The translations under genes were made by a program, and so were the position numbers. From Ornithodoros turicata (Eukaryota; Arthropoda; Arachnida; Ixodida; Argasidae), in contig NC_088202.1 in the NCBI RefSeq assembly GCF_037126465.1, positions 32,720,213-32,784,212 on the forward strand: a DNA stretch of 64,000 nucleotides. Direction: 5' to 3'. The first letter of the stretch is position 1; each line of letters begins with the position of its first letter. The notes under the pieces are model-generated. The model was not told where the DNA came from. It ran no database searches and was given only the letters and a program-made list of their open reading frames with translations. Below, one piece after another: positions 47,195-57,250 of the stretch.

Positions 47195-48073
47195 TTTTTG
47201 TCCGCCTATCGCAAAACCACGAGTGGTACGCGAAAATTTTGCATGTTCGATCTTAATTATTTCTAAAACGCCACAGTATTTTTCACGATTTATTCCACAG
47301 GGGCAGAATTATGCCTGTACTTTGCGCTGCTGGTAAGGTACCTTTTCTCTTTTTGATTGAGACGCAGGGCTACCTTTCCGTGGAGCGATTTTTCCACACA
47401 AAGGCGCTCCTCGTATGTTTACGAGCGCGTTTTGCTTCGTAGTCTTTGCTTTGTAATTTATTGCCCAGGTGTTGCATTGTGTACTTATTTTGCACTTATG
47501 GTACGTATGTTTATTTTTTTCCTTTGGAGACACAGGGCAATACTTTCGTGGGCGCCTTGAACTTGCTATTACGCACTTTCATGGGAGTCGCACGCACGAC
47601 GTGTGCGTACGCACGTGCGCATATTCACTATTCTCCTGTACAGGTGCTTGAGGCAATGCACATACGCACGCTATGAGCGTGCGAGCTAATATTAGGAAGG
47701 CAGAACTACGGCCACAGGGGACAGAAAGTTACAACACCTGATAATACAAATTTGTGGCCGCGTGGTTGCAGCCGTCTCTTAGCTTGGGCGCAATAAGTGA
47801 TAGTTCCGAAGCTGTGCATGCTAGCTTTAACTAGTTTTATGCCCCGTAGCGTTATTTCGGAACAACGACGAGTACTACAAAGTCCGTAAGACCGCTGTGA
47901 TGACAGTATGTTGCTGCTCTCAAGTATAACACGTTCGCCCTCCACGAGCTGTGTCAGTGCCACCGTGGGAATCAAAATTTCCGACAGAACAACGCACAAC
48001 TAAAATCCCTCGTTTCCGGTAGCCGTAGGTACCTTAAACCCTCGGCGTGGTCTTCAGTAATCCTTTTGGCATC
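47195..48073. other. Loop of the long-arm element; no gene recognised
   Basis: Unique between the arms. Contains alternating GCGCAC/GTGCGT sequence at 47588-47680. No coding frame I can support. Confidence 0.5.
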
Positions 48074-48472
48074 CATGCGCTTGAACCCAGTCAGTTTATA
48101 TTATGTGAAAGGTTATGTCTAGAGCTATCGGATGATGCTAATCCAATGGTGGCATCCATCACCTGCAGGGGTCTCGCAATGGGCACATTTCGCATTTTTC
48201 GAAACTTCCACAACGTTCTTTTACCAATGAAAAGTGACTTTCACACTGCCTGGGGGATTGGCGGCAACCTGAAACAAAAGCGACGATGTTACCAGTGGAT
48301 AAAGACCTTTACGAAACGCTTCGTTTCTTCTCACTGCTTTGTCGGCATGTTCGTCGGACTGGGGCTCCTCGTCAAGGGCGCACAGGCAACTCATATACTC
48401 TCCCACGGTTTGAACGAGCCTGACGGAACTGGGAGACCATTGGGTAAACGTAAAGTGATGCTCTGGGGACAC

Positions 48473-48537
48473 TGTGGGTTCGAGTCCTAGAGCTGGCTAA
48501 CCTTTTCAGTGACTTTCATCTTCCATCATTAACTACA
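48473..48537 (+). mobile_element. tRNA-Thr-like SINE fragment
   Basis: GGGTTCGAGTCCTAGAGC followed by TGGCTAACC and TTTCATCTTCCATC matches the 3' part of the SINE at 39931-40204. The equivalent point of the left arm lacks it. Target duplication is too short to be sure. Confidence 0.65.
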
Positions 48538-49973
48538 ACAAGATCACGCAGTGTGGTCATTGATTTCTCCGTCAGCGGGAGACCTGTAGCAAAGAAGAGG
48601 TTGAAGGTCGCGTGCTCGTGGATGGGGCGCGCAAGGCCGCAGCCTCGTGGACCCTGTCTGACAAAAAAATCGCTGCGCGTCTCTCAGGTAAAAATAAAAG
48701 ATTGTCTCACTTGGCGTCTAAAGTAGGAACATGACGCCACCTTTTCAAAAATAATCAAGGAAATCGAAGATGGCATTTTTGAGAAAATTGAGATTCAATA
48801 TTGACAATTTTCGCCTACCATGTGCGATTCTCAAGCTAATAACACAGGAACCACTGGGCTGAGAAAAATGAACTATATACAGCAAGAAAGTTCTTTCAAC
48901 GTCCTATCGAATGGCACTAAGCTCGATGTCCTCAGACGTTCTATCATGAAGCAAATTGGTAACAAAGTTTGGCCTTTTTGAACGTTTACGCCAAGTTTGT
49001 AAGTTTTTAACAGAAAATCTGTGACCCTCAGAGTTCTGTGGGTGGCTGTCGACAGTGTCTACGGTACAGCCTATAATCACAAAACACCTCCAGTTCCTAG
49101 GCATAAAATCAACGGTGCTAGATCCCGTCAAAATCGGTCCAGAAGAAAGCGCGCTCAAGCAGCCTAAGAATTTCCTCCTCTCTCACGCGGAAACTACTTC
49201 ACGCACGAGCGTCGCACGTGGTGCGATTTGCTTCGTTTGAGGTGTCCTCTAACATATATTTTTTTCTGGCCGAATTAAAAAATACGACTTTCACCCGTTG
49301 TTCGATTTAAAATGAAACTACCCAGATAAGATTCGGGACGACCCGTACGTACTAAAGTTACATACGGGAAGGCGCCGATACGGCGTCAGTACCAGACCGT
49401 TACGCACGAACTCGCCACGGGTGTCGCTGTCGATCAAGCGACCGCAGCGTCCTCCAGCTAGTGCACGGTGCTGATAAAGGGTATTCCTGACGTCATCGTA
49501 GTGTCCCTTGGCTCTGTTGCAGTCGAGAAGATTCACGAAGGCCGTGATCGGGATGATGTCATCGGTCCGGGGATTGTCTTGGTCGGGTGAGTGTCCTTAG
49601 TTGTTGCTTGCCGGGGCTGTTCTTTTGGCTAAGTCGGAAAGGTTCTGGAATGTCGTGGCCGGTATTATGTCGTCGGTGGGTTAAGAATTCTGGTCATTGT
49701 AAGTTGCTGTCCATGAATGTTCTTTTGTCAGTGCCGGGAGAATTCTGGAGGGTCTTGGTCGAGTTAATGTCGTCCGTCCGGAGGTCGTCTTGGCGGGGTG
49801 AACGTCCTTTGTTATGTCTTCTTTCCTGAAAAAAGAAACAAGGAAGCGAGAACACGTGCACTACCTAAGAGTTCAGATTACGCACTGTTGAGAGTGTGCC
49901 GGAATCTTCGTTTATTAAAGCCTGGAATTTCTATATTAAATAGGATTCCCGTTGTCCGCGATAACGATCGGAG

Positions 49974-50280
49974 CTAAATTCTGATTGAAGAATGTATGTG
50001 ATTAATGATTGAATGCCCAGGTTGTTTAAAATGGCGCGAAACTGGCAGGCTGGGCTTTTTGCTTACATCTGATTTATGGTTATTGAATCTAATTCTAAGC
50101 GATGTCTTGCTTTGACCCACATATTGAGCCTGGCAAGTGGCACATTGCATTAGGTAAATAACATTGGAGGAGTTGCAGTCAAGGTCTCCATTTATTTTGA
50201 AGATAAACTCTGAATTTGTACTTTTTACAGTTTGTGCATTTTGCATTAGACGACAGATCTGGCAGCGCTTGCCATTACAA
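49974..50280 (-). pseudogene. Penelope GIY-YIG endonuclease domain
   Basis: The minus-strand frame reads CNGKRCQIC, then VIYLMQCATCQAQYVGQSK, RIRFNNH and GHS. The two-Cys pattern, the IYL..C / YVG pair and the Arg and His are the endonuclease signature of Penelope-like elements. After the first stop (49974) another frame keeps ESYLI-KFQALINEDSG, the usual C terminus, so a frameshift and a stop separate them. It nicks target DNA in active elements. Confidence 0.8.
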
Positions 50281-50352
50281 TTAAGGATGGCAACCTGTTG
50301 GTGGTACGCTCTGTCGATTTACTTTGGAGTGATCTAAGCGGGAGGCAATCAC

Positions 50353-50446
50353 GAGGCCGAAAATTCAGAAAGCCGAAATTTCAGAAGGCCGTAAGCTAAA
50401 AAAGCCTAAGACTCAAAAGACCGAAAAATTGCAGGACCGATACAAA
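50353..50446. repeat. Degenerate 15-16-bp tandem repeat
   Basis: Six units of the type GAAGGCCGAAATTTCA, the last ones more diverged. It stands where the Penelope sequence breaks off, and could be the edge of the inserted FLYWCH/MULE unit. Confidence 0.7.
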
Positions 50447-51085
50447 AAAAGGTAAAACAAAAATTGAATAATAATAAAAAGAAACATACGTTTTTTGTGT
50501 GTGTTTTGTTCTTTATTTTTTCCACCTTGTGGCGTTCTTTCAGTTCGTGCATGTTCACGTGAATGCACGTCATACTGCCGAAAATAAAGGTAGGGGCCGA
50601 GTTTACGGGGGCATAAAAACTGAGCCACAGCAGTGGAAGAATGACACATTTTCCGAAAAGGGCACAAAACTTATGAAGGAAGCTAATTGTAGTTGGTACA
50701 GAACACATGCTGCGAATGGATAACAAAGGATTAGTCGGTCGTTAACAGGTCGTTGGCCGTATCCTTCTTGAACACTACGGGGTGTGAACCCCAGGCAAGT
50801 CCAAGTTTCGGACACATGTGGAAGTGTTCCAGCAAAGGACAGAGAAGCCCCTTTTGGAGTGGTACAGGCCATGGACCTGGGACAGAAAGGGGAGAAGGTT
50901 CACGTCCCATAAATAGTCGTGAGCTTCATGGTTAGATCACCATAGTTCCAGCAAGGAATGGTCATGGATGTCGCGATGTCAAGTGATGACGATGTGATGA
51001 CGATGACGATGTCAGTTGTCCTCGCAAAAGGGAAAAACGAAGATTGGCTGCCAAGATGGGTATGTGTACATTCTCGACCGAAAAG

Positions 51086-51175
51086 GACCCAGGACGCACA
51101 TTTCCCCAGGGCGTGAGTCGTGACGTTGCCCACATACGTGAGGCCGACAACGGCAAGCCCTTTCACCACCACCAC
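51086..51175 (+). mobile_element. SINE family B, first copy at shared target
   Basis: A 90-bp piece from GACCCAGGACGCACATTTCC to CACCACCACCAC. CTCGACCGAAAAG stands before it (51073-51085) and after it (51176-51188). Confidence 0.9.
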
Positions 51176-51188
51176 CTCGACCGAAAAG

Positions 51189-51302
51189 ACATATGTTGGC
51201 ACAGTTCCCTTAGAAGTCGGCCCAGGACGCAAATTCCCCAGTCGTGACGTTGCCCACATACGTGAGGCCGACAACGGCAAGCCCTTTCACCATCACCACC
51301 AC
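51189..51302 (+). mobile_element. SINE family B, second copy at shared target
   Basis: A 114-bp piece starting further upstream in the SINE (ACATATGTTGGCACAGTTCC) and ending in the same CACC tail. It is followed by a third CTCGACCGAAAAG (51303-51315). The different 5' start from the first copy argues for two separate insertion events. Confidence 0.9.
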
Positions 51303-52693
51303 CTCGACCGAAAAGCTGGGGACCGGCATTACTGGCGTTCTGAACTGAAGACCGAATGCAACGGCCGCGTTATTACGGAATTCCTCAACGGCCAGCACGT
51401 GCTGGTAAAGGCAAAGTGTCTCATCCACGTCCCAGCCATATGCAGAGGAGACGTCATGTACGTGAGGACCTCTATACGGAACCTAGCGCCAACTTCTCGA
51501 GAACCGCCAGCGAGGATTGTGCAGCAGGCATCGAACGCAATGATCAGCTCTGCAAGACAACAACTGCCGACCGAGAACGCGCTGAAGCAGCTGGTTCGGA
51601 GGACAAGAAACGCTGGCCGTCCACGTGAACCGGAGTCGCTTGGTGACCTAGAGATCGGGGAGGACTGCAAGTTTACACTTCAAGGCAAGATATTCCTTCG
51701 GTGCAACGTCACTTGTGACGACGGCGCAAGGGTCATCGTATTTACCACAGACGAAAACATACGCCATCTCGCATCCTCACGGACTTGGCTGATGGATGGA
51801 ACATTCGAGACAGTGTCGAGGTTATTCGAGCAGCTCTACACCGTTTACGGTTACGTTCAGGGATTCCTCTTCCCACTTGTATTTTGCCTGATGTCACGCA
51901 GGACCCAACTGGCCTACCAGCAACTTCTACGCGAGATGACTGACATTGCAGCGGAGCAGCAAATATTACTGTGCCCAACGACAGTTCTTGTTGACTTCGA
52001 GGTAGCAGCTATCAATGCTGTTCGCGTCGAGCTGCCCGACGCTAGCATCCATGGATGCTTTTTCCACCTGTGCCAAATTCTATGGCGAATTGTGGAGAAC
52101 CTGGGACTCACCAGGCCGTACGCGGACAACGTTGACGACTTCGCCATCAAAGTCAGGCATCTTGCTGCGTTGGCACTTCTACCCGTGGAGGATGTTCGGG
52201 AAACCTATTCAAGCTTGAGAACACAATTTACTGCGGACGCATCAGCACTACTGGAGTGGTGGGAGACGAACTACATCCTGGGCAGACCCGTACGGCGTAG
52301 TACTGCTTATGGACGGACGGTTGTAATCAGAACCACGCCGACGTTTCCGCCTTCTCTGTGGAACGTCTCCGATCTCGTCGACGCTGGACAACCGCGGACA
52401 ATCAACGGGGTCGAGGCTTGGCATCGCCGGTGGAATGCGCTGGTGGGTACGCAACACGTCAGCGTGTTCACCATGATCCAATCCATGGTACAAGAACAGG
52501 AGAGGGCCGAGACATGCATAGAGCGGCTTATTCGTGGAGATGCACCCCGCCTTCAGCGAAAAGAACAGCGCCTCCGCAAAGGTCGCCTTCGAAGAATTTT
52601 GGACGATAGAGAAAACAGGGATGTACAACAATTTCTGCGAGGTGTTGCTCATAATATTTCCTTGTAGTAATAATGTGACTATGAAAAGTGCTC

Positions 52694-52699
52694 AATAAA
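52694..52699 (+). terminator. Poly(A) signal after the FLYWCH-MULE gene
   Basis: AATAAA, 27 bases after the stop codon. Confidence 0.6.
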
Positions 52700-53034
52700 T
52701 GCTGTGTTGCATGTTTGACTGTGAATCATTATCATCTCCTCACATTTTACTTTTTTATGTACGGCTATAAGCGGGTACACATCGAAATATATATGTTCAA
52801 GACAGACACAGAGAATACGTAAGTCCATTTCGATTGTAGACAGCAGACTAGAGCGGAGCACAGAGTTCCAAGGAGGTGAGACCGGGACAGAGTTCATGTC
52901 GAAGGGAAGAAATCACCCGGAAAGGAGGGACGAGCTGCGGGGTCATGCACACAGCTGTGGGTAATGTGATGCCGGCATGAGCAGTTAATGTGTTGGCTAT
53001 AACATAGTGCTAACAGGGTATAACAATGGAATGA

Positions 53035-53563
53035 ATGGAATGGCTAGTTTAGTATGTCGGGGGTGACAGCTTGGAAGGATAGGTACTGTTGGGAATCGGT
53101 GGGCTTGCGATATAGGTTGGTTATGATGGTGTTGCCGCAGACTTGTACTCGTACATCGAGGAAGTTTACACTTGTAGTTGAATAGGAATGAGTGAATTTG
53201 ATACTAGGATCTACGCGGTTGAAGTCATTAATGAGCGTAATCAGGTCTTCCTCCGAGTGCGGCCAGATGAGGAAAACGTCGTCGAGAAAGCGCTTATATA
53301 ATATCGGTTTGCGAGCCCTATCGGTCAAAAATTGTTGTTCAATCGAGTCCATGAAAATATTTGCATAATTGGGTGCCATCCTTATGCCCATCGCTGTTCC
53401 ATTAACCTGTACGTAATGCTTCCCGTTAAATTCGAAATTGTTGCAACGCAGAATTAGTTTCAGCAGTTCTGACAGAACAAGGGGGTCGTACGTCTGAGTT
53501 GAGTATTTTGAGAGGGCCGTTACCGCAGCACTGATTCCATCCTCGTGAGGGATGCTAGTGTAT
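53035..53563 (-). pseudogene. Penelope reverse transcriptase, second half
   Basis: On the minus strand it starts YTSIPHEDGISAA directly at the edge of copy B and continues through GKHYVQVNGTAMGIRMAPNY and the catalytic KRFLDDVFLIW (Asp pair near 53281). It ends VNFLDV...NLYRKPTDSQQYLSF. At about 53060 a frameshift occurs; the continuing SCHPRHTKLAIPF in the next frame breaks off near 53030, where the FLYWCH-MULE unit begins. Confidence 0.85.
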
Positions 53564-55393
53564 GGGCTCCGTGCGCTAGAGTTTTCTGTCGACGGCTGCG
53601 GCCCCTCGAGGGGAAACGCGGCGTAATGCTCTGGTACCAGCCAGCAGCGTCTAGCAGTGCTGTGCTTTAGTGTGCTAGTTTCGCTGTTGGAAAAGAGCGA
53701 TTAATTTGAAGCTGCCTGCATAGAAAGTCAAAGGAGAAGATAAAATTGAAACTAATTCTATGTTGTAATCTGCCACGACGACCAAGTTAATGTGAAAGAG
53801 AGGCAACTTGCCGTAAAGTTTTCGTCCTTCTCGCTGTATCACCGATCACGTGTTTGAGGAAGAGCTTTCATGGCAATCCATCCAACTTCCTGCTCAATCC
53901 ATTTGTTTATGTTTGTTTATAACGAAAAAAATCTGCTGTTTCTACCTCATTTCGTGCATTTAGTATATATTTGTCAGTGACCAGTTGAGCGTCACGATGC
54001 GAACTTATAGCACAGCAGCTTGCGTGAAACAATTGCGAAATACAATGACAAATGAATATAGTGGAGCTTGTCTTAAAATAAGGTCAGCTATGTGTCAGAC
54101 AGTATTTGTCCCTTTTACTCGAAAGTCAATTTTGCGGCGTGTCAGCAGAGACTGGCTTTTGGAAGCCTGGTCTTCCTTCAATATACAGCGTGCATGCAAA
54201 CACAGGAGAATATTTATGGGAATTATAATATTGTGGGAAGTATTTGTCCTCCCCAAGCTGCGTTTCGCAACCCGTCATCATTTTATGTAGGTGCATTCTG
54301 TCCCTATGATGTTATTATCGTTGCCAAATCTTGCGATCTCGGTTGACAAGTGGTTCTTTGCTCCTTCCTATTCGTCAAAAAATAAAAAAATGAAAAATAA
54401 GGAAGTAAACATGCGTTTGTTGAACAGCCAAATATCTGTTTCTTCTTAACTCTTGTCGATCTCTGTTTTATTTTTTAGCATAGTTTATGTCGTGTTTTTC
54501 TTTTGCATGATATTGCTGGCTGCTTCTATGTTGCAGTTTGCGACAATGTGTCTGATGCTATGTAGGCCTATACGAAGGCCGCTGTGGCCGTTCTTTAGCA
54601 TTAATAAAACGTTATTATCATTACATATTCGTTTTCAAACAAACAAAAACAGGCCTTATTTATATCCTGAAAGAATCTTGATTGACTGATTGATTTTTAT
54701 TATTATGACCGTGTGTCAAATGGAGACACAAATAGCTAAAAGGGCATCCCCTGCCTTGAGCAACATCTGTGTGAGATATGTGTAGAATGATGCAAGATTG
54801 GGAACAAGTCGACTAAGAAACTTACCACCACAGTGCATCATCACGTTAACGGATTATGCATGACAAAGAAACGAAAAAGTTTTTTCCCGCTATCTTCATG
54901 ATATATATTTCAATTTGCTGTTGACTGTATTATTCGTGTGAATTCTTCAGTGCGAGATTTCCATCCTCATAGCGCAGGTGCTCGACGTAGCTGGTCTCCG
55001 ATTTGTAGTCAATAATTGGAAGTCCCTTCCGGATAAATATGCACTTAACTTCACGTAAATACTAAACGCTTGCCTGTGCTACACACTGTGTCACACATTG
55101 TGCATAGACACATAATGCTCCGCGTGCAAAAAGCTTCCCTACATTTTACGTGTTTCGTATTGCAGAGCAGATGCCCTTTCTACAAACCACTTCCACACAA
55201 GTAGTCCCACTGGTTAATGAGGGCAAAGCCCCAAAGCCGACATATAAAATTCGGTAAACCAGCCGTACGCACTAAAGCTACATACGCGAAGGCGCCGATA
55301 CGGCGTTAGTACCAGACCGCTACGCACGAAATCGCCACGGGTGTCGCTGTCGATTAAGCGAGCGCAGCGCTCTCCAGCTAGTGCACGGTGCCC
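53564..55393. mobile_element. 1.8-kb GGGCACCG element, copy B
   Basis: The ends are GGGCTCCGTGCGCTAG and CTAGTGCACGGTGCCC. It sits between SSL and YTSIPH of the reverse transcriptase, and removal rejoins the frame exactly. Uninterrupted 1830-bp relative of copy A, in the same orientation. The frame at 53985-54290 is not shared with copy A, so no gene is called. Confidence 0.8.
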
Positions 55394-55760
55394 ACAGGGA
55401 CGACACGTCGAGTGTTACTAGGAAACAGTTCTGAGGTAAATCAATATCGCGGAGAATTTGGAGAAAGTAGTTAGTATCCTTGATGTAGGAGGGGAGTTGT
55501 GGTGGGATATCCCCTAAGAGGTAATCAACAAAGCTAGATAGATTCTCTGTTGCAGTTCCACTGCTCGAGACAATTGGGCGGCCTGGATTCCCTTCCTTAT
55601 GCAGTTTCGGAAGCATATAGAATCAACCCGGCTTTGGATTGCTCGGAAGAAGGTACTCGAAAAGGTTGCTATCAACTTTGTTTGCAGCCTTTAACTTTTT
55701 TAGGGTATTTATTATTTCCGCGACAACCCTATCGGTGGGATCACCGATCCCACAGTGATC
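55394..55760 (-). pseudogene. Penelope reverse transcriptase, first half
   Basis: The minus-strand frame reads DPTDRVVAEIINTLKKLK, then SNPKPG, a TGA stop at about 55622 and FYMLPKLHKEGNPGRPIVSS, and ends CFLVTLDVSSL at the edge of copy B. LPKLHK..GRPIVSS and LVTLDVSSL are the standard opening motifs of Penelope reverse transcriptases. The first catalytic Asp (LDV) is intact. Confidence 0.85.
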
Positions 55761-55785
55761 CCACCGATAAGGTGGGAAAAAGGGG
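55735..55785. repeat. Hairpin at the truncated Penelope 5' end
   Basis: CTATCGGTGGGATCAC and GTGATCCCACCGATA are inverted copies about ten bases apart. The left copy is Penelope coding sequence, so the right copy is an inverted duplicate of the first bases of the inserted element. Confidence 0.8.
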
Positions 55786-56029
55786 CCACGGTCAATATAC
55801 TATATATATATATTGGCGTTTCAAATATACGTATTCGTGAGGATCAAAAGAACAAAAAGAGAGATTGTGCAGAGAGAGAGATTCTGCAATATTTTTTGTT
55901 CTATAGGATTGGAAGACTCCCCCTGATTTCATGGGAGTTTTACGCTATTTGAGGGCTGCTCTTCGCTATGGCTTGCGTAGTCACATGAGTCAGCTGCTAA
56001 CGTCGTTGTAATGTGTCGTGGACGACAAG

Positions 56030-56078
56030 GGGGGGGATATGTTTATTGAAAAAAAAAAACGAAGAAAGGTTAGTCAGG
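56030..56078 (-). mobile_element. Extremely short C-tailed LINE stub
   Basis: GTGGACGACAAGG flanks both sides. In between, the minus strand has only some 50 bases ending CAATAAACATATCCCCCC. The perfect duplication shows that this tiny piece is a complete insertion event. Confidence 0.85.
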
Positions 56079-56318
56079 CAGTGGACGACAAGGTTGGTTT
56101 GGTTCCGGGTTGCAAATGATATTTTTCGGGGAACGCTTGAAACAAAAAGTCGATTGGACACCGTTCTTTCCCTTTCACTCGTACCACTGAATATTTGTTG
56201 TCAAAAAAGCCGAAATTTATAATCTCGAAATCCTGGAAGACCTTGCGAAATCCCGCGATTTCGGGATATGAAATTATGCTGCATGAAATTATCCCGGGCT
56301 CCGAACCCTATTACATTC

Positions 56319-57004
56319 ACTCTTGCACATAAGAAGATTCAATAGCCCACCAGGAGAAATACTGCAGCACCACCATGCAGCATCTGTGGGGGAGTGGCAA
56401 GGAGGGCTCACATCGTGTCATGCGGCCAATTGGAATGCTCTGAAAAAAAAAAAATATATATAGCGGTCTCCCTGTTGACGCAACGAGGAGTAATGCAGTG
56501 GCAATTGTTGAATTTTTCCTAAAATACGGAAATAATTTTAAATTGCGCGTAATGGTTTGCAGATATGGGTCAAGTATAGGAGCACAACTGCAATGAGCAA
56601 CGATGTGAACCTGGCCTGTTGGTACGATGTCACAGTTTTAATGTGCTACTGGAACAGGACAGGAAGAGGTACACAACACATAGGCGCTAAGTTCCAACAA
56701 TGGTTTATTGAAAACCACAGATGCTGGTTAAATGGTAGCTGGAGCTACCTTCCGTATGTCATGCCCTGCCATCTCCCTTCCTTCTTGCGCGCACCAGTTT
56801 AGATACGCTAGTTCCTTATCAGACAACAGTTTGGAGGGGTACGTTACTGATGCGTGCCTATGCATACAGAGAGCTAAGGTTCACGAATGAAATGGCAGAA
56901 GGAAACACACTACAGTTCTTGGCCCTGTCATTAGAAAGAACCCAACCTGTATGCTGGAAATACAGCATTTCTTTTTCTTTTTTTTATACTTTTGTGTTAG
57001 CACC
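56319..57004. other. No gene recognised
   Basis: Contains an A-rich/AT microsatellite at about 56445-56462. No credible coding. Confidence 0.4.
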
Positions 57005-57250
57005 ACGAAGGAACTGTGGCTATGAGTGGCGTACAGATGAGCACAGATGGAGAGAGGACAGCAGGAAAGCGAGGGGGACAGGGGGGTTAGTATGCGTCCT
57101 GGGCCGACTTCAGAGGCAACTGTGCCGACATTCGTCTGGAAAGTCTCCGAAAACCCAGGGAAAACCTCAGACAGCACAGCCGGTGGTAGGATTCGAACCC
57201 ATCACCTACCAGTCAACACGACACCAGAGGTCAGCATTTTGGCTCACGGT
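57005..57250 (-). mobile_element. SINE, family A
   Basis: The minus strand has the B box GGATTCGAACCC variant complement near 57190, the core GAATGTCGGCACAGTT, CCAGGACGCAT and the 3' part TGTCCTCTCTCCATC...GCCACAGTTCC. The head is more diverged than at 16680-16945. Confidence 0.65.

Larger units (their letters stand above)
39039..49321. mobile_element. Level 4: element with 1.2-kb inverted arms, split
   Basis: The left arm (39039-40290 plus 46992-47194) and right arm (48074-49321) are inverted copies of about 1.2 kb, starting GTMGTTTCATTTTAAATCG. They diverge at GCGCAT, leaving a loop of about 880 bp (47195-48073) without a recognised gene. The left arm is interrupted by a SINE (39931-40204) and by the LINE of level 5; the right arm has a 65-bp SINE scrap. 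Exact target duplication is unclear. Copy B of level 3 is uninterrupted at the equivalent place, which confirms the insertion. Confidence 0.75.
37528..49473. mobile_element. Level 3: 1.8-kb GGGCACCG element, copy A, split
   Basis: The ends are GGGCACCGCGCGCTAG on the left and CTAGTGCACGGTGCTG on the right. AT flanks both (37526-37527, 49474-49475), a possible 2-bp target duplication. The left part (37528-39038) matches copy B at 53564-55242, and the right part (49322-49473) matches 55246-55393. A frame at 37925-38392 is not kept open in copy B, so I do not call a gene. Probably a non-autonomous DNA transposon. Confidence 0.75.
51007..52667 (+). pseudogene. FLYWCH-MULE transposase gene split by two SINEs
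   Basis: Upstream of the SINEs a short frame reads QKGKTKIGCQDGYVYILDRK; downstream it resumes AGDRHYWRSEL...ECNGR, together a FLYWCH zinc finger (one Cys is Ser). Then comes a MULE-type DDE domain: WLMDGTFE (Asp, near 51795), a QLYTVYG...FPLVF stretch, LVDFEVAAINAV (Asp, near 51995), and GCFFHLCQ. A long helical C terminus ends at the TAG at 52665-52667. The SINEs add 230 bp and shift the frame. From 51315 to the stop the frame is uninterrupted for 450 codons. The true start is not visible: TGA lies in frame at 51004, and TGTCAG at about 51010 could be a splice acceptor. Could be a transposon gene or a domesticated copy that has died. Confidence 0.75.
37341..55816 (-). mobile_element. Level 2: Penelope-like retroelement, split three ways
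   Basis: TTTCAAATATA occurs just outside both ends (37330-37340, 55817-55827). On the minus strand the parts run: reverse transcriptase first half (55760-55394), second half (53563-53035), GIY-YIG endonuclease (about 50280-49974), 3' UTR (49973-49474), and the 3' end with a hammerhead-like core (37527-37341). The gaps hold the 1.8-kb element copy B, the FLYWCH/MULE unit, and copy A with all its inner layers. Coding carries at least one stop and one frameshift, so it is dead. The 5' end is truncated in the N-terminal part of the protein. Confidence 0.8.
36720..56310. mobile_element. Level 1 of nest: hAT-like MITE, split
   Basis: The left end TAGGTTCGGAATCCCG (from 36720) and right end read inward TAGGGTTCGGAGCCCG (to 56310) are inverted copies. 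Both are followed by AATCCCG/CGGGATTTCG motifs. The octamers outside, CTACATTC (36712-36719) and TTACATTC (56311-56318), differ at one base and form a hAT-type duplication. Without insertions the element is only about 1.0 kb (36720-37329 plus 55828-56310, less a LINE stub). It is non-coding. Everything from 37341 to 55816 entered later. Confidence 0.8.

Noticed and set aside
51120..51302. N-terminal His/Thr-rich part of the long FLYWCH-MULE frame
   Set aside because: This is translated SINE sequence; the real coding resumes at about 51315.
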